This document shows positions 52,014 to 61,011 of a DNA stretch of 64,000 nt, one piece after another. Location of the stretch: positions 23,463-87,462 of the forward strand of contig CAVSGL010000020.1 of NCBI GenBank assembly GCA_963727465.1, read 5' to 3'. Each line of letters starts with the position of its first letter. The first letter of the stretch is position 1. Both the position numbers and the translations under genes were made by a program. This DNA is from VRUE01 sp963727465 (GTDB lineage Bacteria > Actinomycetota > Thermoleophilia > Solirubrobacterales > 70-9). The notes beneath the pieces are model-generated. The model searched no databases. It saw nothing but the letters and a program-made list of their open reading frames with translations, and was not told where the DNA came from.

Positions 52014-54410
52014 CGGGTTCGTGATTCCTTCGATGGAGGGCCGGTAGTTCAGTTCACGGCTACTCCATATCGCGGAGATGACCGTCGCCTTGGCGGACGC
52101 CTTATCTACTCGTTTCCGCTTGGTCTTGCACAGCGCCTCGGCTACTTCCAGTCGATCCGATACAGATCGATAGTCGAGCTGGCCGATCCCGATCGGGCAG
52201 TGGCCAAGGTTGCACTGGATCAGTTGCGCGCCGATCGCGAGCAAGGACTTGACCATCTGATCATGGCCAGGACGAACACGATCGAGCGGGCTGTCGAGCT
52301 TGTCCTCCCGCTATATGAGGAATTAGGCAGCGAGTTCGAGCCAGTCGCGTTGCACAGCAAACTGAGCGGGCCGGAACGGGACCGCCGTCTCACCGCCCTT
52401 CGCAGTCGCCAGAGTCGAATCATGGTTTGCGTTGACATGTTTGGAGAGGGCTTCGACTTTCCCGAGCTCAAGATCGCAGCCCTCCACAATCCACAGCGGA
52501 GCCTTGGCGCAGCCCTGCAATTCATCGGACGCTTTGCTCGCTCCGACCCACGGCTTGGCGCGGCTACGGCGATCGTCGCGCGTCCCGATCCCGGCTATGA
52601 CCCACGCCTCAGAGCTCTGTATGCCGAGCGGATGCAATGGGATGAGGTTCTTCAGGTGCTGTCCGAGACGGCCGTCAACGCCGTTCGAGATTTGGATGAA
52701 TTCGACGCTGGCTTCTCCGGTCCCGGTGACGATGAGCTCTCGGTCAGTGCGCTTCGTCCCAAGATGAGCACCGTCGTCTATGACACGACCTGCGAGGAGT
52801 GGAACCCCCACGCATTAGCGGAGCTGTTCAGTCCAGAGGACGTGCTGGCGGGACCCACGGTCAATGAGAATGAGCACGTGGCCTGGATCGTTGTTGAGCG
52901 GCGTGCGGGGGTTCGCTGGGCCGACCTTCGTTCAGTTGAGGATCTCGCAAACCACCTGCACTTGTTGCACTGGGATAGGGATCGCGCCCTGCTGTACATC
53001 AACAGCTCCGACCTCGGCAGTCTTCATGAAAATCTTGCGGAAGCGGTTTGCGGTGAAGGTGTGGCGCGCCTTCGCAATGAGACTCCGTATCGAGCCCTCG
53101 GAGATATTGATCGTCCGACCCCAACCAATATTGGCGTTCTGAGTGTCCGTCATCGGGGCAGACGCTTCTCGATGCACGTCGGACCTGACGTCCTTGAGGG
53201 GTTCTCGGTCGCCGAGCAGCAAGTCAGGGTCAAGACCAACATTTTCGTCAATGGATTCGTTGAGGGCGAACACGCAACGATGGGGGCGGCGCGTAAGGGT
53301 CGGATCTGGAGCCAGCGCGCTGCGCGATCAATTCACGAGTGGGTTCGGTGGGCGCGCTCCCTGGGGCCGAAGCTTCAAGACGACTCAATCAATCTCGACG
53401 GGCTGTTCCGGAACTTTGTCCGACCGCGTTCCTTGACTGAACGCCCGTCTCTGGTGCCACTGGACATTGGGTGGACTTGGTCGGCATACGTCGGCATGGG
53501 CGAGGCCGTCCGGCTTGTTGGCGACGAGACGTCGGTAGATTTGGTAGACGCGGAATTGGTCCTCCTTGATCGATCTGTCGATGGCCCGATCCGCTACCAG
53601 GTCCGCGCCGGTGATTTTGCCCTCGACTACGAGGCGGTGGTCGAAGACGAACAACTTGTCCATCGACCGCTGGGGGCTGATGGCCGGGTTGAGGGCGAAG
53701 GTGGCGATTCCCAGCTTCTAAGCGAGTACCTCAATCAGGCTGGCTGCACGATTTGGTTTGAGGATGAGGTCACGGTTGAGGCGCCGGAACTATTGCTTGA
53801 GATCGTCCGTGATCGACTGCCTCTTGATGCAGAGCAGCTCGTAGAACTCGATTGGTCTGGGATCGACATCAAGCGCGAGTCAATGGGAGCAGATCGTGAC
53901 CAAGGTACCGTGCAGGCGCGAAGCGCAGAGCATCTGATCGGGCTTCGAGAGTGGGACGTGGTGATCAATGACGACGAAACGGGAGAGGTGGCAGACCTGG
54001 TCGCTCTCGCGCGTCAAGACGAAGACCTCATCGTCCAGCTCGTCCACTGCAAGTACTCGTCGGACGCGCAGGTCGGCGCACGGCTCGACGATCTTTATGA
54101 AGTCTGTGGCCAGGCACAACGCAGTGCTCACCACAGACACCACGTCAAAGAGATGATTAAGAACCTTATTCGGCGTGAGGGCAACCGGCAAGCGAAGGGA
54201 CGCAACGGATTGCTCGTAGGAAGCAACGAGGTATTGGTGGAGCTACAGGACTGGGCGCAATACCGGCGAGCAAGACTCCATGTGACGATTGCCCAGCCAG
54301 GGTTAAGCGCCGCCGCTGCCTTACCTCGGCATCTTGAATTGCTTTCTTGCGTCGACCTTTACGTCAAGGAGATTGCCTTCGGTGGTTTCGAGGTGTGGTG
54401 CAGTGCCTAG
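52014..54410 (+). pseudogene. SF2 helicase-nuclease, 3' part
   Basis: Continues from TGGTCG as CGG-GTT...: RVRDSFDGGPVVQFTATPYR (motif III TAT), later MVCVDMFGEGFDFPELKIAA (motif V) and ALQFIGRFARSDPRLGAATA (motif VI). The middle of ~450 residues has no motif I know. The C-terminus reads EWDVVINDDETGEVADLVAL and QDEDLIVQLVHCKYSSDAQV, a D...D...(Q/E)-x-K pattern fitting a PD-(D/E)XK nuclease. A helicase joined to a nuclease on an integrated element suggests anti-phage defence. It ends 34 bases before unit A. Confidence 0.85.
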
Positions 54411-54444
54411 CCGCTGGCCAGCACCGATCTCGGGGCCTTGAAGA

Positions 54445-54593
54445 ACTTGGTCCCGAAATTGGTCCCCGACTCCACCGAACTCAGCCGAACTCCCTGGACG
54501 TGGTTCGCTCTACCGAGCCAGATTCGGCTCTATAGACGGGTTTCGGCGCGACTCATAATCCGTCGGTCGAAGGTTCGAGTCCTTCCCGCCCCA
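54445..54593 (+). repeat. Unit A (149 bp): arm motifs plus tRNA 3'-half core
   Basis: Begins ACTTGGTCCCGAAATTGGTC, has two CCGAACTC repeats, then GAGCC...GGCTC, and ends with the tRNA 3' half (54550-54593), which differs from the tRNA only by one T-loop base. It is the right end of the integrase-bearing element. Confidence 0.88.
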
Positions 54594-54599
54594 CTCGTC

Positions 54600-54953
54600 T
54601 CAGGCCGCGAATACCTGCGTGCCGCGGATTTCTACTTTGTAGTCGGCGGGCAGGAGGATGATGGCGGTCTGGCTCTCCTTGGACTCACGACGTCGAGTCA
54701 GCAAATGCGCGAAGAAGGCGAGCGGGCCACCCCGAGGAGCGGCGACGATCTCACGTCCGTCTGGACAGACGATCGCAAGCGGCCGACGAGCTTCCACGGC
54801 TTCGGCAAGGATCGAATCGAAGCCCTGTTGGTCTGCGGCGATGAAGGTAGTTCCCTCGGGATAGCGATCGGGATTGAGCACGGCCTCAACCAGCCGCTCG
54901 TTGGCGATTTCGCCCGCCCGGGTGAACTTGCTGCTGCGCTTTGTCCCGTTCAT
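54600..54953 (-). CDS. Small protein, second member of the three-copy local family
   Basis: 117 residues from ATG 54953; upstream in-frame ATG at 54992 overlaps the DUF2442 stop. RYPEGTTFIAADQQGFDSIL and RRPLAIVCPDGREIVAAPRG match the genes at 47476 and 63417. C-terminus basic then hydrophobic (FFAHLLTRRRESKESQTAII). Its stop codon lies 6 bases from the core of unit A. The partner upstream here is DUF2442, unlike the other two copies. Confidence 0.7.
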   Translation of the reverse strand: MNGTKRSSKFTRAGEIANERLVEAVLNPDRYPEGTTFIAADQQGFDSILAEAVEARRPLAIVCPDGREIVAAPRGGPLAFFAHLLTRRRESKESQTAIILLPADYKVEIRGTQVFAA

Positions 54954-54978
54954 GAATCGGCCCGCTGGGCCGCGGTTC

Positions 54979-55245
54979 CTATGCAGTTGCACCCGCGCGA
55001 TGCCGGGCGTGCGTGTAGAGAGTCTCGGGTGCGATGTCGGCTTCGTTGGGCCAGACGATCGTGCCGGCGTCGGGGTCTGCCCGTAGCTGGCGGAAATACT
55101 CGGGATCGCGCAGCGGCTCGAAGATGCCGCCGTAGTCGAGCAGGTAGGACAGGTCGACGTCGGCGCTCGTCGAATCCTCGAAGCGCACGTGCACGGTACA
55201 GCCCTCCGTGGGCGTTGCCTCGATCAGCATTGGCGTACTTCTCAT
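54979..55245 (-). CDS. DUF2442 protein
   Basis: 88 residues from ATG 55245. MLIEATPTEGCTVHVRFEDS, TSADVDLSYLLDYGGIFEPL, DPEYFRQLRADPDAGTIVWP and NEADIAPETLY are the complete DUF2442 pattern. DUF2442 genes usually pair with DUF4160 genes, as here, and resemble toxin-antitoxin pairs, though the activity is not established. It starts 19 bases after the DUF4160 stop. Confidence 0.9.
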   Translation of the reverse strand: MRSTPMLIEATPTEGCTVHVRFEDSTSADVDLSYLLDYGGIFEPLRDPEYFRQLRADPDAGTIVWPNEADIAPETLYTHARHRAGATA

Positions 55246-55264
55246 GGCATCGATGGTAGAGGGC

Positions 55265-55533
55265 TTATCCGAGCGGATCAATCGGGTGCGGCGGCTTGTG
55301 CTCGCGAGCCAGGTTCCAGTTCTGTCGCAGCTCCTCTTGATGCTCTTTCGCCCATTCGGTAACGAGCTTCTGGGCGCGGCGAGACAGCCCGCCTGCGATC
55401 AACTCAAGGTTGTCGATGTCAAATGACGCCTCGTCGTCGCCGTAGGTGGCGTGAAAGTGCGGCCGACCCCGTGCTGGGGCTCGTCGAAATACATCCAGAT
55501 CACGATCCCGTAGAAGCTGCTGATTCGCGGCAT
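55265..55533 (-). pseudogene. DUF4160 protein gene, one base missing
   Basis: Starts at ATG 55533 as MPRISSFYGIVIWMYFDEPQ, then the frame is lost near 55470 and resumes as HATYGDDEASFDIDNLELIA and on to HPIDPLG at the stop 55265-55267. The second copy at 59303-59382 has one more base at the same site (...GAGGGTCGG instead of ...GGGGTCGG) and reads HEGRPHF, the normal DUF4160 text. So the loss is visible by direct comparison. Confidence 0.8.
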
Positions 55534-55597
55534 AGGTTCCAGTCTCGCAGGGCGAGGGGACGGATTGTCTGCGGTGGCGACAGGAGGGATTCGAAAG

Positions 55598-55746
55598 ACT
55601 TGGTCCCGAAATTGGTCCCCGACTCCTCCGAACTCAGCCGAACTCCTTGGACGTGATTCGCTCTATCGGGCCAGATTCGACTCTATGGGCAGGTTCCGGC
55701 GCGACTCATAATCCGTCGGTCGAAGGTTCGAGTCCTTCCCGCCCCA
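55598..55746 (+). repeat. Unit B (149 bp)
   Basis: Same layout as unit A with a few substitutions; core at 55703-55746. The neighbouring vsr stop codon starts at the very next base (55747), so the cassette begins immediately at the core. Confidence 0.9.
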
Positions 55747-56190
55747 TCAATTCAAGGAACCCGCGCGAAAAGCCAAGTGGTTGCGGCTCTCGGCGAGGAT
55801 TGCGACTCGCTGCGCTACAGCCTCAAGGTCGCGCTTAATCTCGAAGTCCCAGATGCGCTCGACGGCCCACCCGAGCTCATCGAGTTCGCGATCGACTTCG
55901 CGGTCGCGCTCCACGTTGCGAGCGATCTTGTGGTCCCAATAGTCGCCTGAGCGGCCGGGGCGGTGCCTGCTCGGATGGCCGTGCCAGAAGGCACCGTCAA
56001 CGAAGACGGCGACCTTGCGGGCGGGCCAGGCAAGGTCCGGCTTGCCTGGAGCGCGTCGGTAGTGGCATCGCCAGCCGCGCACCCCGAGGGCATAAAGGGC
56101 TTTGCGCAGACGTAGCTCGGGGGTCGTGTCGCCGCTGCGGACCGCTGCCATGATCCGGCGGCGTTGAGCCGGTGTGCGGGTGTCGGTCAT
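55747..56190 (-). CDS. vsr: Very short patch repair (Vsr-type) endonuclease
   Basis: 147 residues from ATG 56190 (an ATG at 56199 is also in frame). TRTPAQRRRIMAAVRSGDTT opens the family; the catalytic Asp is in GKPDLAWPARKVAVFVDGAF and the His in WHGHPSRH, followed by GDYWDHKIARNVERDREVDR. It nicks T:G mismatches that arise when 5-methylcytosine deaminates, so it protects the recognition site of the cytosine methyltransferase encoded next door. It reads towards unit B and is divergent from the restriction gene. Confidence 0.92.
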   Translation of the reverse strand: MTDTRTPAQRRRIMAAVRSGDTTPELRLRKALYALGVRGWRCHYRRAPGKPDLAWPARKVAVFVDGAFWHGHPSRHRPGRSGDYWDHKIARNVERDREVDRELDELGWAVERIWDFEIKRDLEAVAQRVAILAESRNHLAFRAGSLN

Positions 56191-56274
56191 CCTGCGCATC
56201 AGATCGTAGTGCGGAGCGCTCGTCCAGCGACGACGGCCTATGAAGATGTCCGCTGCGACCGGCAGTATTTGCGC

Positions 56275-57162
56275 GTGGCAAAACGGCGCGAGGCAGAGCA
56301 GCAGCACGGGCTCAGGAGCCGTGTCTACGTCCCGATCCTGCGTGAGCTCGTTCGCCGGTTCCGCAAGCCGGGTTCGCAGCGGGTCGAGTTCACGGTCCGT
56401 GACGTACGCGAGGTCGCGGACGACATCGGGATCGAGATTGGCAACGCGCCGGATCTTATCTACCGGATGCGGGCACGCACTCGGCTACCGGACGACATCC
56501 TCGATATGGGATTCACCATCCTGCGCGGCGTCGGCCGTGGCCGCTATGCCCTGGAGGTCGGCGGCGAGGCCGTCGTTCATCTCCCTGAGCACGAAATCCT
56601 CGACCACAACGACCAGACTCCGCTGCCGGTCAGGCGCCTTCTTCCCGAGAGCCTGGTGGACCTCGACGAGCAGGGTCTCCTTACGATGGTGAGCTACTGC
56701 AAGCTGCTCGATCACTTCACGGGTCTGACGGTCTACCGGCTGCGCTCGCACGTCCGCAAGTCCGTTCCGAATGTCGGTCAGGCTGAGCTGGACGAGATCG
56801 ACGTCGGGGTCGCGATGCGCGACGACGACATCCCGGTCGTCTTCCCGATCGAGGCCAAGGCGGCCGACGAGGTCATTAACCGCGTGCAGATCGCCACCGC
56901 CGTGGCGTATTGCCAGACGTACTTTTCGGGCCACCAGATTCGGCCGATTGTCGTCAAGCTGACCTACGACGGGGTCGTGCACTTCCTTGAGTTCCGCCCG
57001 ACGACCGCCTTGGCGGGGCTGCGGGCGATCAACTCGTGCGGTTATCGGCTCAACCCAGCGAAAAAGCAGCTTGAGCTGATCCGCGAGACGCAGGCAACCC
57101 TCGACCGGGAGGCGGTCGAGCCGTCTCGGATCGACTTCGGCGAAGCGGAGGGTTCCAAGTGA
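56275..57162 (+). CDS. Probable type II restriction endonuclease
   Basis: 295 residues from GTG 56275 (earlier in-frame starts overlap vsr). ELDEIDVGVAMRDDDIPVVF followed by PIEAKAADEVINRVQIATAV gives an E...D-x13-15-E-A-K PD-(D/E)XK active site, and VAYCQTYFSGHQIRPIVVKL continues the fold. Its stop overlaps the methyltransferase start by 4 bases (GTGA), the usual R-M coupling, and vsr lies on the other side. The recognition sequence cannot be read from the sequence. Confidence 0.8.
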   Translation: MAKRREAEQQHGLRSRVYVPILRELVRRFRKPGSQRVEFTVRDVREVADDIGIEIGNAPDLIYRMRARTRLPDDILDMGFTILRGVGRGRYALEVGGEAVVHLPEHEILDHNDQTPLPVRRLLPESLVDLDEQGLLTMVSYCKLLDHFTGLTVYRLRSHVRKSVPNVGQAELDEIDVGVAMRDDDIPVVFPIEAKAADEVINRVQIATAVAYCQTYFSGHQIRPIVVKLTYDGVVHFLEFRPTTALAGLRAINSCGYRLNPAKKQLELIRETQATLDREAVEPSRIDFGEAEGSK

Positions 57163-58292
57163 GCGCGCCGGTTTGCGTAGACCTCTTCTGTGGGGCGGGC
57201 GGGCTCTCCACGGGTCTGCTAGACGCAGGCGTCGCCGTGAAGGTCGGGATTGACAGCAACGCTCCGAGCGTCGAAACGTTCGAGCTGAACCACCTTCCCC
57301 GGGGCGCGACGGGGGTACAGGCAGACGTGAAGGCAATGACCGGCGCTGATCTGCGTGAACTCGCCAGCGCGCCAATCGACCTCTTGGCTGGAGGTCCGCC
57401 GTGTCAACCCTTCAGCGTGGCGGGGCGGCGGCGCGGGCTCGAAGACATCCGCGGCGATCTCATCTTCGACTTTGTGCGGCTGCTGGCAGAATCGGAGGCC
57501 GACGCGTTCGTGTTCGAGAACGTCCCCAACCTGGCAGCCGTCAGCGGAGGGGAGGTGGTGGCGACGCTCAAGCGATCGATCCCCGAGGCCGGCTATTCGG
57601 CCGCCGAGGCGATTTTCTTCGCGGCCGACTATGGCGTTCCCCAGATGCGCAAGCGGCTATTCGTCGTAGGAGCTAGAGACCGAACGATACCGATGCCGCC
57701 CGAGGCCACCCACGGGAGCGAAACCTCTCTGCTCGGAACAGGCCCGTACGTGACGGCATCCGAGGTCTTGGACGACCTCCCAGACGTCGAGGTGCCAGAG
57801 GCAGAGGCGGTCCCCAACCACGAGCCGACCTTCCACAGCGAACAAATGCTTGATGTTTTCGCGACGCTGGAGCCGGGCAAGCGCGATCCGAAGTCTCGCC
57901 ACGACCGCCTGCATCCGGACCGTCTCGGTTACACCCTGAGGGCCGGGACGGGCAACTTCTCGCCCCTTCGACCCGTGCATCACCGCTATGACCGCGTGCT
58001 AAGCGTGCGCGAGTGCGCGCGGCTCCAGTCCTTTCCGGATACGTTCATATGGCCAGATACGATGGCGAGGCTCCAGCAGTACCGACAGGTGGGGAACGCG
58101 GTCCCCCCGTTGCTCGCGCAGGCTGTCGCCCGACACGTGGCAGACGCGATGGAGTGGACGCTGGAGCCCGGGCGCTTCCGCGTCGACGAGCCTCCGGCGA
58201 CTGCGCGTCTCACTCTCGCCGAGCGCATCGAGCGGCGGCAGAGGTTCATGCGGGGCGGTGCCGCACTCGTGCACGCGAAGACGGCTGCCTGA
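57159..58292 (+). CDS. DNA (cytosine-5-)-methyltransferase
   Basis: 377 residues from GTG 57159. Motif I DLFCGAGGLSTGLLDAG, motif IV with nucleophile Cys GGPPCQPFSVAGRR, motif VI ENVPNL, motif VIII RKRLFVVGAR and motif X YRQVGNAVPPLLAQAVA are in the usual order. The target-recognition region lies around residues 190-290. Together with the endonuclease and Vsr it makes a complete type II module. C-terminus is Arg-rich. Confidence 0.96.
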   Translation: MSAPVCVDLFCGAGGLSTGLLDAGVAVKVGIDSNAPSVETFELNHLPRGATGVQADVKAMTGADLRELASAPIDLLAGGPPCQPFSVAGRRRGLEDIRGDLIFDFVRLLAESEADAFVFENVPNLAAVSGGEVVATLKRSIPEAGYSAAEAIFFAADYGVPQMRKRLFVVGARDRTIPMPPEATHGSETSLLGTGPYVTASEVLDDLPDVEVPEAEAVPNHEPTFHSEQMLDVFATLEPGKRDPKSRHDRLHPDRLGYTLRAGTGNFSPLRPVHHRYDRVLSVRECARLQSFPDTFIWPDTMARLQQYRQVGNAVPPLLAQAVARHVADAMEWTLEPGRFRVDEPPATARLTLAERIERRQRFMRGGAALVHAKTAA

Positions 58293-58343
58293 CGAAACAC
58301 GTCGGAGCGAGGCTATGCGGCGACGAAATCAACGCCGCAAAGC

Positions 58344-59302
58344 GGACCCTCGAGGTGTCGGCCTCGGCCTACTACGAGCGGGCGAAGGGCAACCGCTCGG
58401 CGCGCGAGATCTCCGACGAGCGCCTGCTCGCCGAGATCAAGCGCGTGCACGCCGCCAACTACGAGGCCTACGGATCGCGGCGCACCTGGAAGGAGCTGCG
58501 CAGGCAGGGGATCGAGTGCGCCCGCTGCGCGGTGGAGCGGCTGATGCGAAGGAACGGCATCCAGGGCGCCAAGCGCCGCGGCAAGCCGTGGCGCACCACA
58601 ACGCCCGATCCCGAGGGCAAGCGAAAGCCCGACCTCGTCGATCGCGACTTCACCGCCGAGGCCCCGAACCGCCTCTGGGTGGCCGACTTCACCCACCTGC
58701 GCACCTGGGAGGGGGTGGTCTTCTTCAGCTTCGTGATCGACGTCTTCTCGCGCAAGGTGGTCGGCTGGCAGCTGGCCACCAACATGCGCACCGACCTCGT
58801 CCTCGACGCCCTGCGCATGGCCCTGGGCCTGCGCTCGCCAGGCGCCGACGTCGCCCTCGTGCACCACTCCGACCGCGGCTCGCAGTACACCTCGGCGGAG
58901 TTCACCCAGGAGCTCGACGACAACGACGTGCTGGGCTCCCTGGGCTCGACCGGGGACGCGTTTGACAACGCCCTGGCCGAGAGTTTTGTCGACTCATTCA
59001 AGACCGAGCTGATCGCCGACCGCACCTGGCGCTCGGTCGAGCAGGCCGAGCTGGCGATCGTCGAGTGGGTGAGCTGGTTCAACCACGACCGCCTTCACTC
59101 CTCGATCGGCGACATCCCGCCGGTCGAGTTCGAGCAGGCCTACCGCGAGCAGGTCGGCGCCGACCCGCCGCCCGGCTCTACTCGCCCTACGGGCTCGCTC
59201 CGCCGGGCGGCGGACGAGCACCCCGAACCTCTACCGGATAGCGTCATGTTGCAGGACACCGAAACCACATAAACCGGTCTCCGTGGAACTCGGGATGGTC
59301 CA
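58344..59302 (+). mobile_element. IS3 fragment: 5'-truncated orfB with intact right end
   Basis: Starts within orfB at GGACCCTCGAGG (about 20 codons in; orfA absent) and runs to the terminal CTCGGGATGGTCCA. It encodes the same DDE core as the copy at 50655-51638 on the opposite strand, with no difference that I noticed. It abuts the methyltransferase tail on one side and a DUF4160 fragment on the other, so an IS-linked deletion removed what lay between. Confidence 0.88.
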
Positions 59303-59382
59303 AAGTGCGGCCGACCCTCGTGCTGGGGCTCGTCGAAATACATCCAGATCACGATCCCGTAGAAGCTGCTGATTCGCGGCAT
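59303..59382 (-). pseudogene. DUF4160 fragment (N-terminal 26 codons)
   Basis: MPRISSFYGIVIWMYFDEPQ followed by HEGRPHF, then cut by the IS3 right end. It keeps the base that copy 1 lacks. No C-terminal part follows. Confidence 0.85.
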
Positions 59383-59446
59383 AGGTTCCAGTCTCGCAGG
59401 GCGAGGGGACGGATTGTCTGCGGTGGCGACAGGAGGGATTCGAAAG

Positions 59447-59595
59447 ACTTGGTCCCGAAATTGGTCCCCGACTCCTCCGAACTCAGCCGAACTCCTTGGA
59501 CGTGATTCGCTCTATCGGGCCAGATTCGACTCTATGGGCAGGTTCCGGCGCGACTCATAATCCGTCGGTCGAAGGTTCGAGTCCTTCCCGCCCCA
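59447..59595 (+). repeat. Unit C (149 bp)
   Basis: Looks identical to unit B, of which it is the duplicate; core at 59552-59595. vsr copy 2 begins its stop codon at the next base. Confidence 0.9.
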
Positions 59596-60039
59596 TCAAT
59601 TCAAGGAACCCGCGCGAAAAGCCAAGTGGTTGCGGCTCTCGGCGAGGATTGCGACTCGCTGCGCTACAGCCTCAAGGTCGCGCTTAATCTCGAAGTCCCA
59701 GATGCGCTCGACGGCCCACCCGAGCTCATCGAGTTCGCGATCGACTTCGCGGTCGCGCTCCACGTTGCGAGCGATCTTGTGGTCCCAATAGTCGCCTGAG
59801 CGGCCGGGGCGGTGCCTGCTCGGATGGCCGTGCCAGAAGGCACCGTCAACGAAGACGGCGACCTTGCGGGCGGGCCAGGCAAGGTCCGGCTTGCCTGGAG
59901 CGCGTCGGTAGTGGCATCGCCAGCCGCGCACCCCGAGGGCATAAAGGGCTTTGCGCAGACGTAGCTCGGGGGTCGTGTCGCCGCTGCGGACCGCTGCCAT
60001 GATCCGGCGGCGTTGAGCCGGTGTGCGGGTGTCGGTCAT
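59596..60039 (-). CDS. vsr: Vsr-type endonuclease, copy 2
   Basis: Its protein is the same as that of the copy at 55747-56190: 147 residues from ATG 60039 with the Asp of KPDLAWPARK and the WHGH His. The gene reads towards unit C. Confidence 0.92.
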   Translation of the reverse strand: MTDTRTPAQRRRIMAAVRSGDTTPELRLRKALYALGVRGWRCHYRRAPGKPDLAWPARKVAVFVDGAFWHGHPSRHRPGRSGDYWDHKIARNVERDREVDRELDELGWAVERIWDFEIKRDLEAVAQRVAILAESRNHLAFRAGSLN

Positions 60040-60123
60040 CCTGCGCATCAGATCGTAGTGCGGAGCGCTCGTCCAGCGACGACGGCCTATGAAGATGTCC
60101 GCTGCGACCGGCAGTATTTGCGC

Positions 60124-61011
60124 GTGGCAAAACGGCGCGAGGCAGAGCAGCAGCACGGGCTCAGGAGCCGTGTCTACGTCCCGATCCTGCGTGAGCTCGT
60201 TCGCCGGTTCCGCAAGCCGGGTTCGCAGCGGGTCGAGTTCACGGTCCGTGACGTACGCGAGGTCGCGGACGACATCGGGATCGAGATTGGCAACGCGCCG
60301 GATCTTATCTACCGGATGCGGGCACGCACTCGGCTACCGGACGACATCCTCGATATGGGATTCACCATCCTGCGCGGCGTCGGCCGTGGCCGCTATGCCC
60401 TGGAGGTCGGCGGCGAGGCCGTCGTTCATCTCCCTGAGCACGAAATCCTCGACCACAACGACCAGACTCCGCTGCCGGTCAGGCGCCTTCTTCCCGAGAG
60501 CCTGGTGGACCTCGACGAGCAGGGTCTCCTTACGATGGTGAGCTACTGCAAGCTGCTCGATCACTTCACGGGTCTGACGGTCTACCGGCTGCGCTCGCAC
60601 GTCCGCAAGTCCGTTCCGAATGTCGGTCAGGCTGAGCTGGACGAGATCGACGTCGGGGTCGCGATGCGCGACGACGACATCCCGGTCGTCTTCCCGATCG
60701 AGGCCAAGGCGGCCGACGAGGTCATTAACCGCGTGCAGATCGCCACCGCCGTGGCGTATTGCCAGACGTACTTTTCGGGCCACCAGATTCGGCCGATTGT
60801 CGTCAAGCTGACCTACGACGGGGTCGTGCACTTCCTTGAGTTCCGCCCGACGACCGCCTTGGCGGGGCTGCGGGCGATCAACTCGTGCGGTTATCGGCTC
60901 AACCCATCGAAAAAGCAGCTTGAGCTGATCCGCGAGACGCAGGCAACCCTCGACCGGGAGGCGGTCGAGCCGTCTCGGATCGACTTCGGCGAAGCGGAGG
61001 GTTCCAAGTGA
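60124..61011 (+). CDS. Probable type II restriction endonuclease, copy 2
   Basis: 295 residues from GTG 60124. One amino acid differs from copy 1 (Ala to Ser in RLNPSKKQ). The PD-(D/E)XK residues are unchanged. GTGA overlap with the methyltransferase is kept. Confidence 0.8.
   Translation: MAKRREAEQQHGLRSRVYVPILRELVRRFRKPGSQRVEFTVRDVREVADDIGIEIGNAPDLIYRMRARTRLPDDILDMGFTILRGVGRGRYALEVGGEAVVHLPEHEILDHNDQTPLPVRRLLPESLVDLDEQGLLTMVSYCKLLDHFTGLTVYRLRSHVRKSVPNVGQAELDEIDVGVAMRDDDIPVVFPIEAKAADEVINRVQIATAVAYCQTYFSGHQIRPIVVKLTYDGVVHFLEFRPTTALAGLRAINSCGYRLNPSKKQLELIRETQATLDREAVEPSRIDFGEAEGSK

Larger units (their letters stand above)
55454..58343 (+). repeat. Duplicated segment, copy 1
   Basis: 2.89 kb that recurs at 59302-62192, almost base for base: part of DUF4160, unit B, vsr, restriction gene and methyltransferase. 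Differences I found: one indel near 55470 and substitutions at 57058, 57579, 57582 and 57615, all of which change an amino acid. A full alignment may show more. Confidence 0.9.

Noticed and set aside
58013..59272. 419-codon plus frame that seems to fuse a methyltransferase-like N-terminus to an IS3 transposase
   Set aside because: Its first ~110 codons are an out-of-frame reading of the methyltransferase 3' end; only the IS3 part is real and it is truncated.
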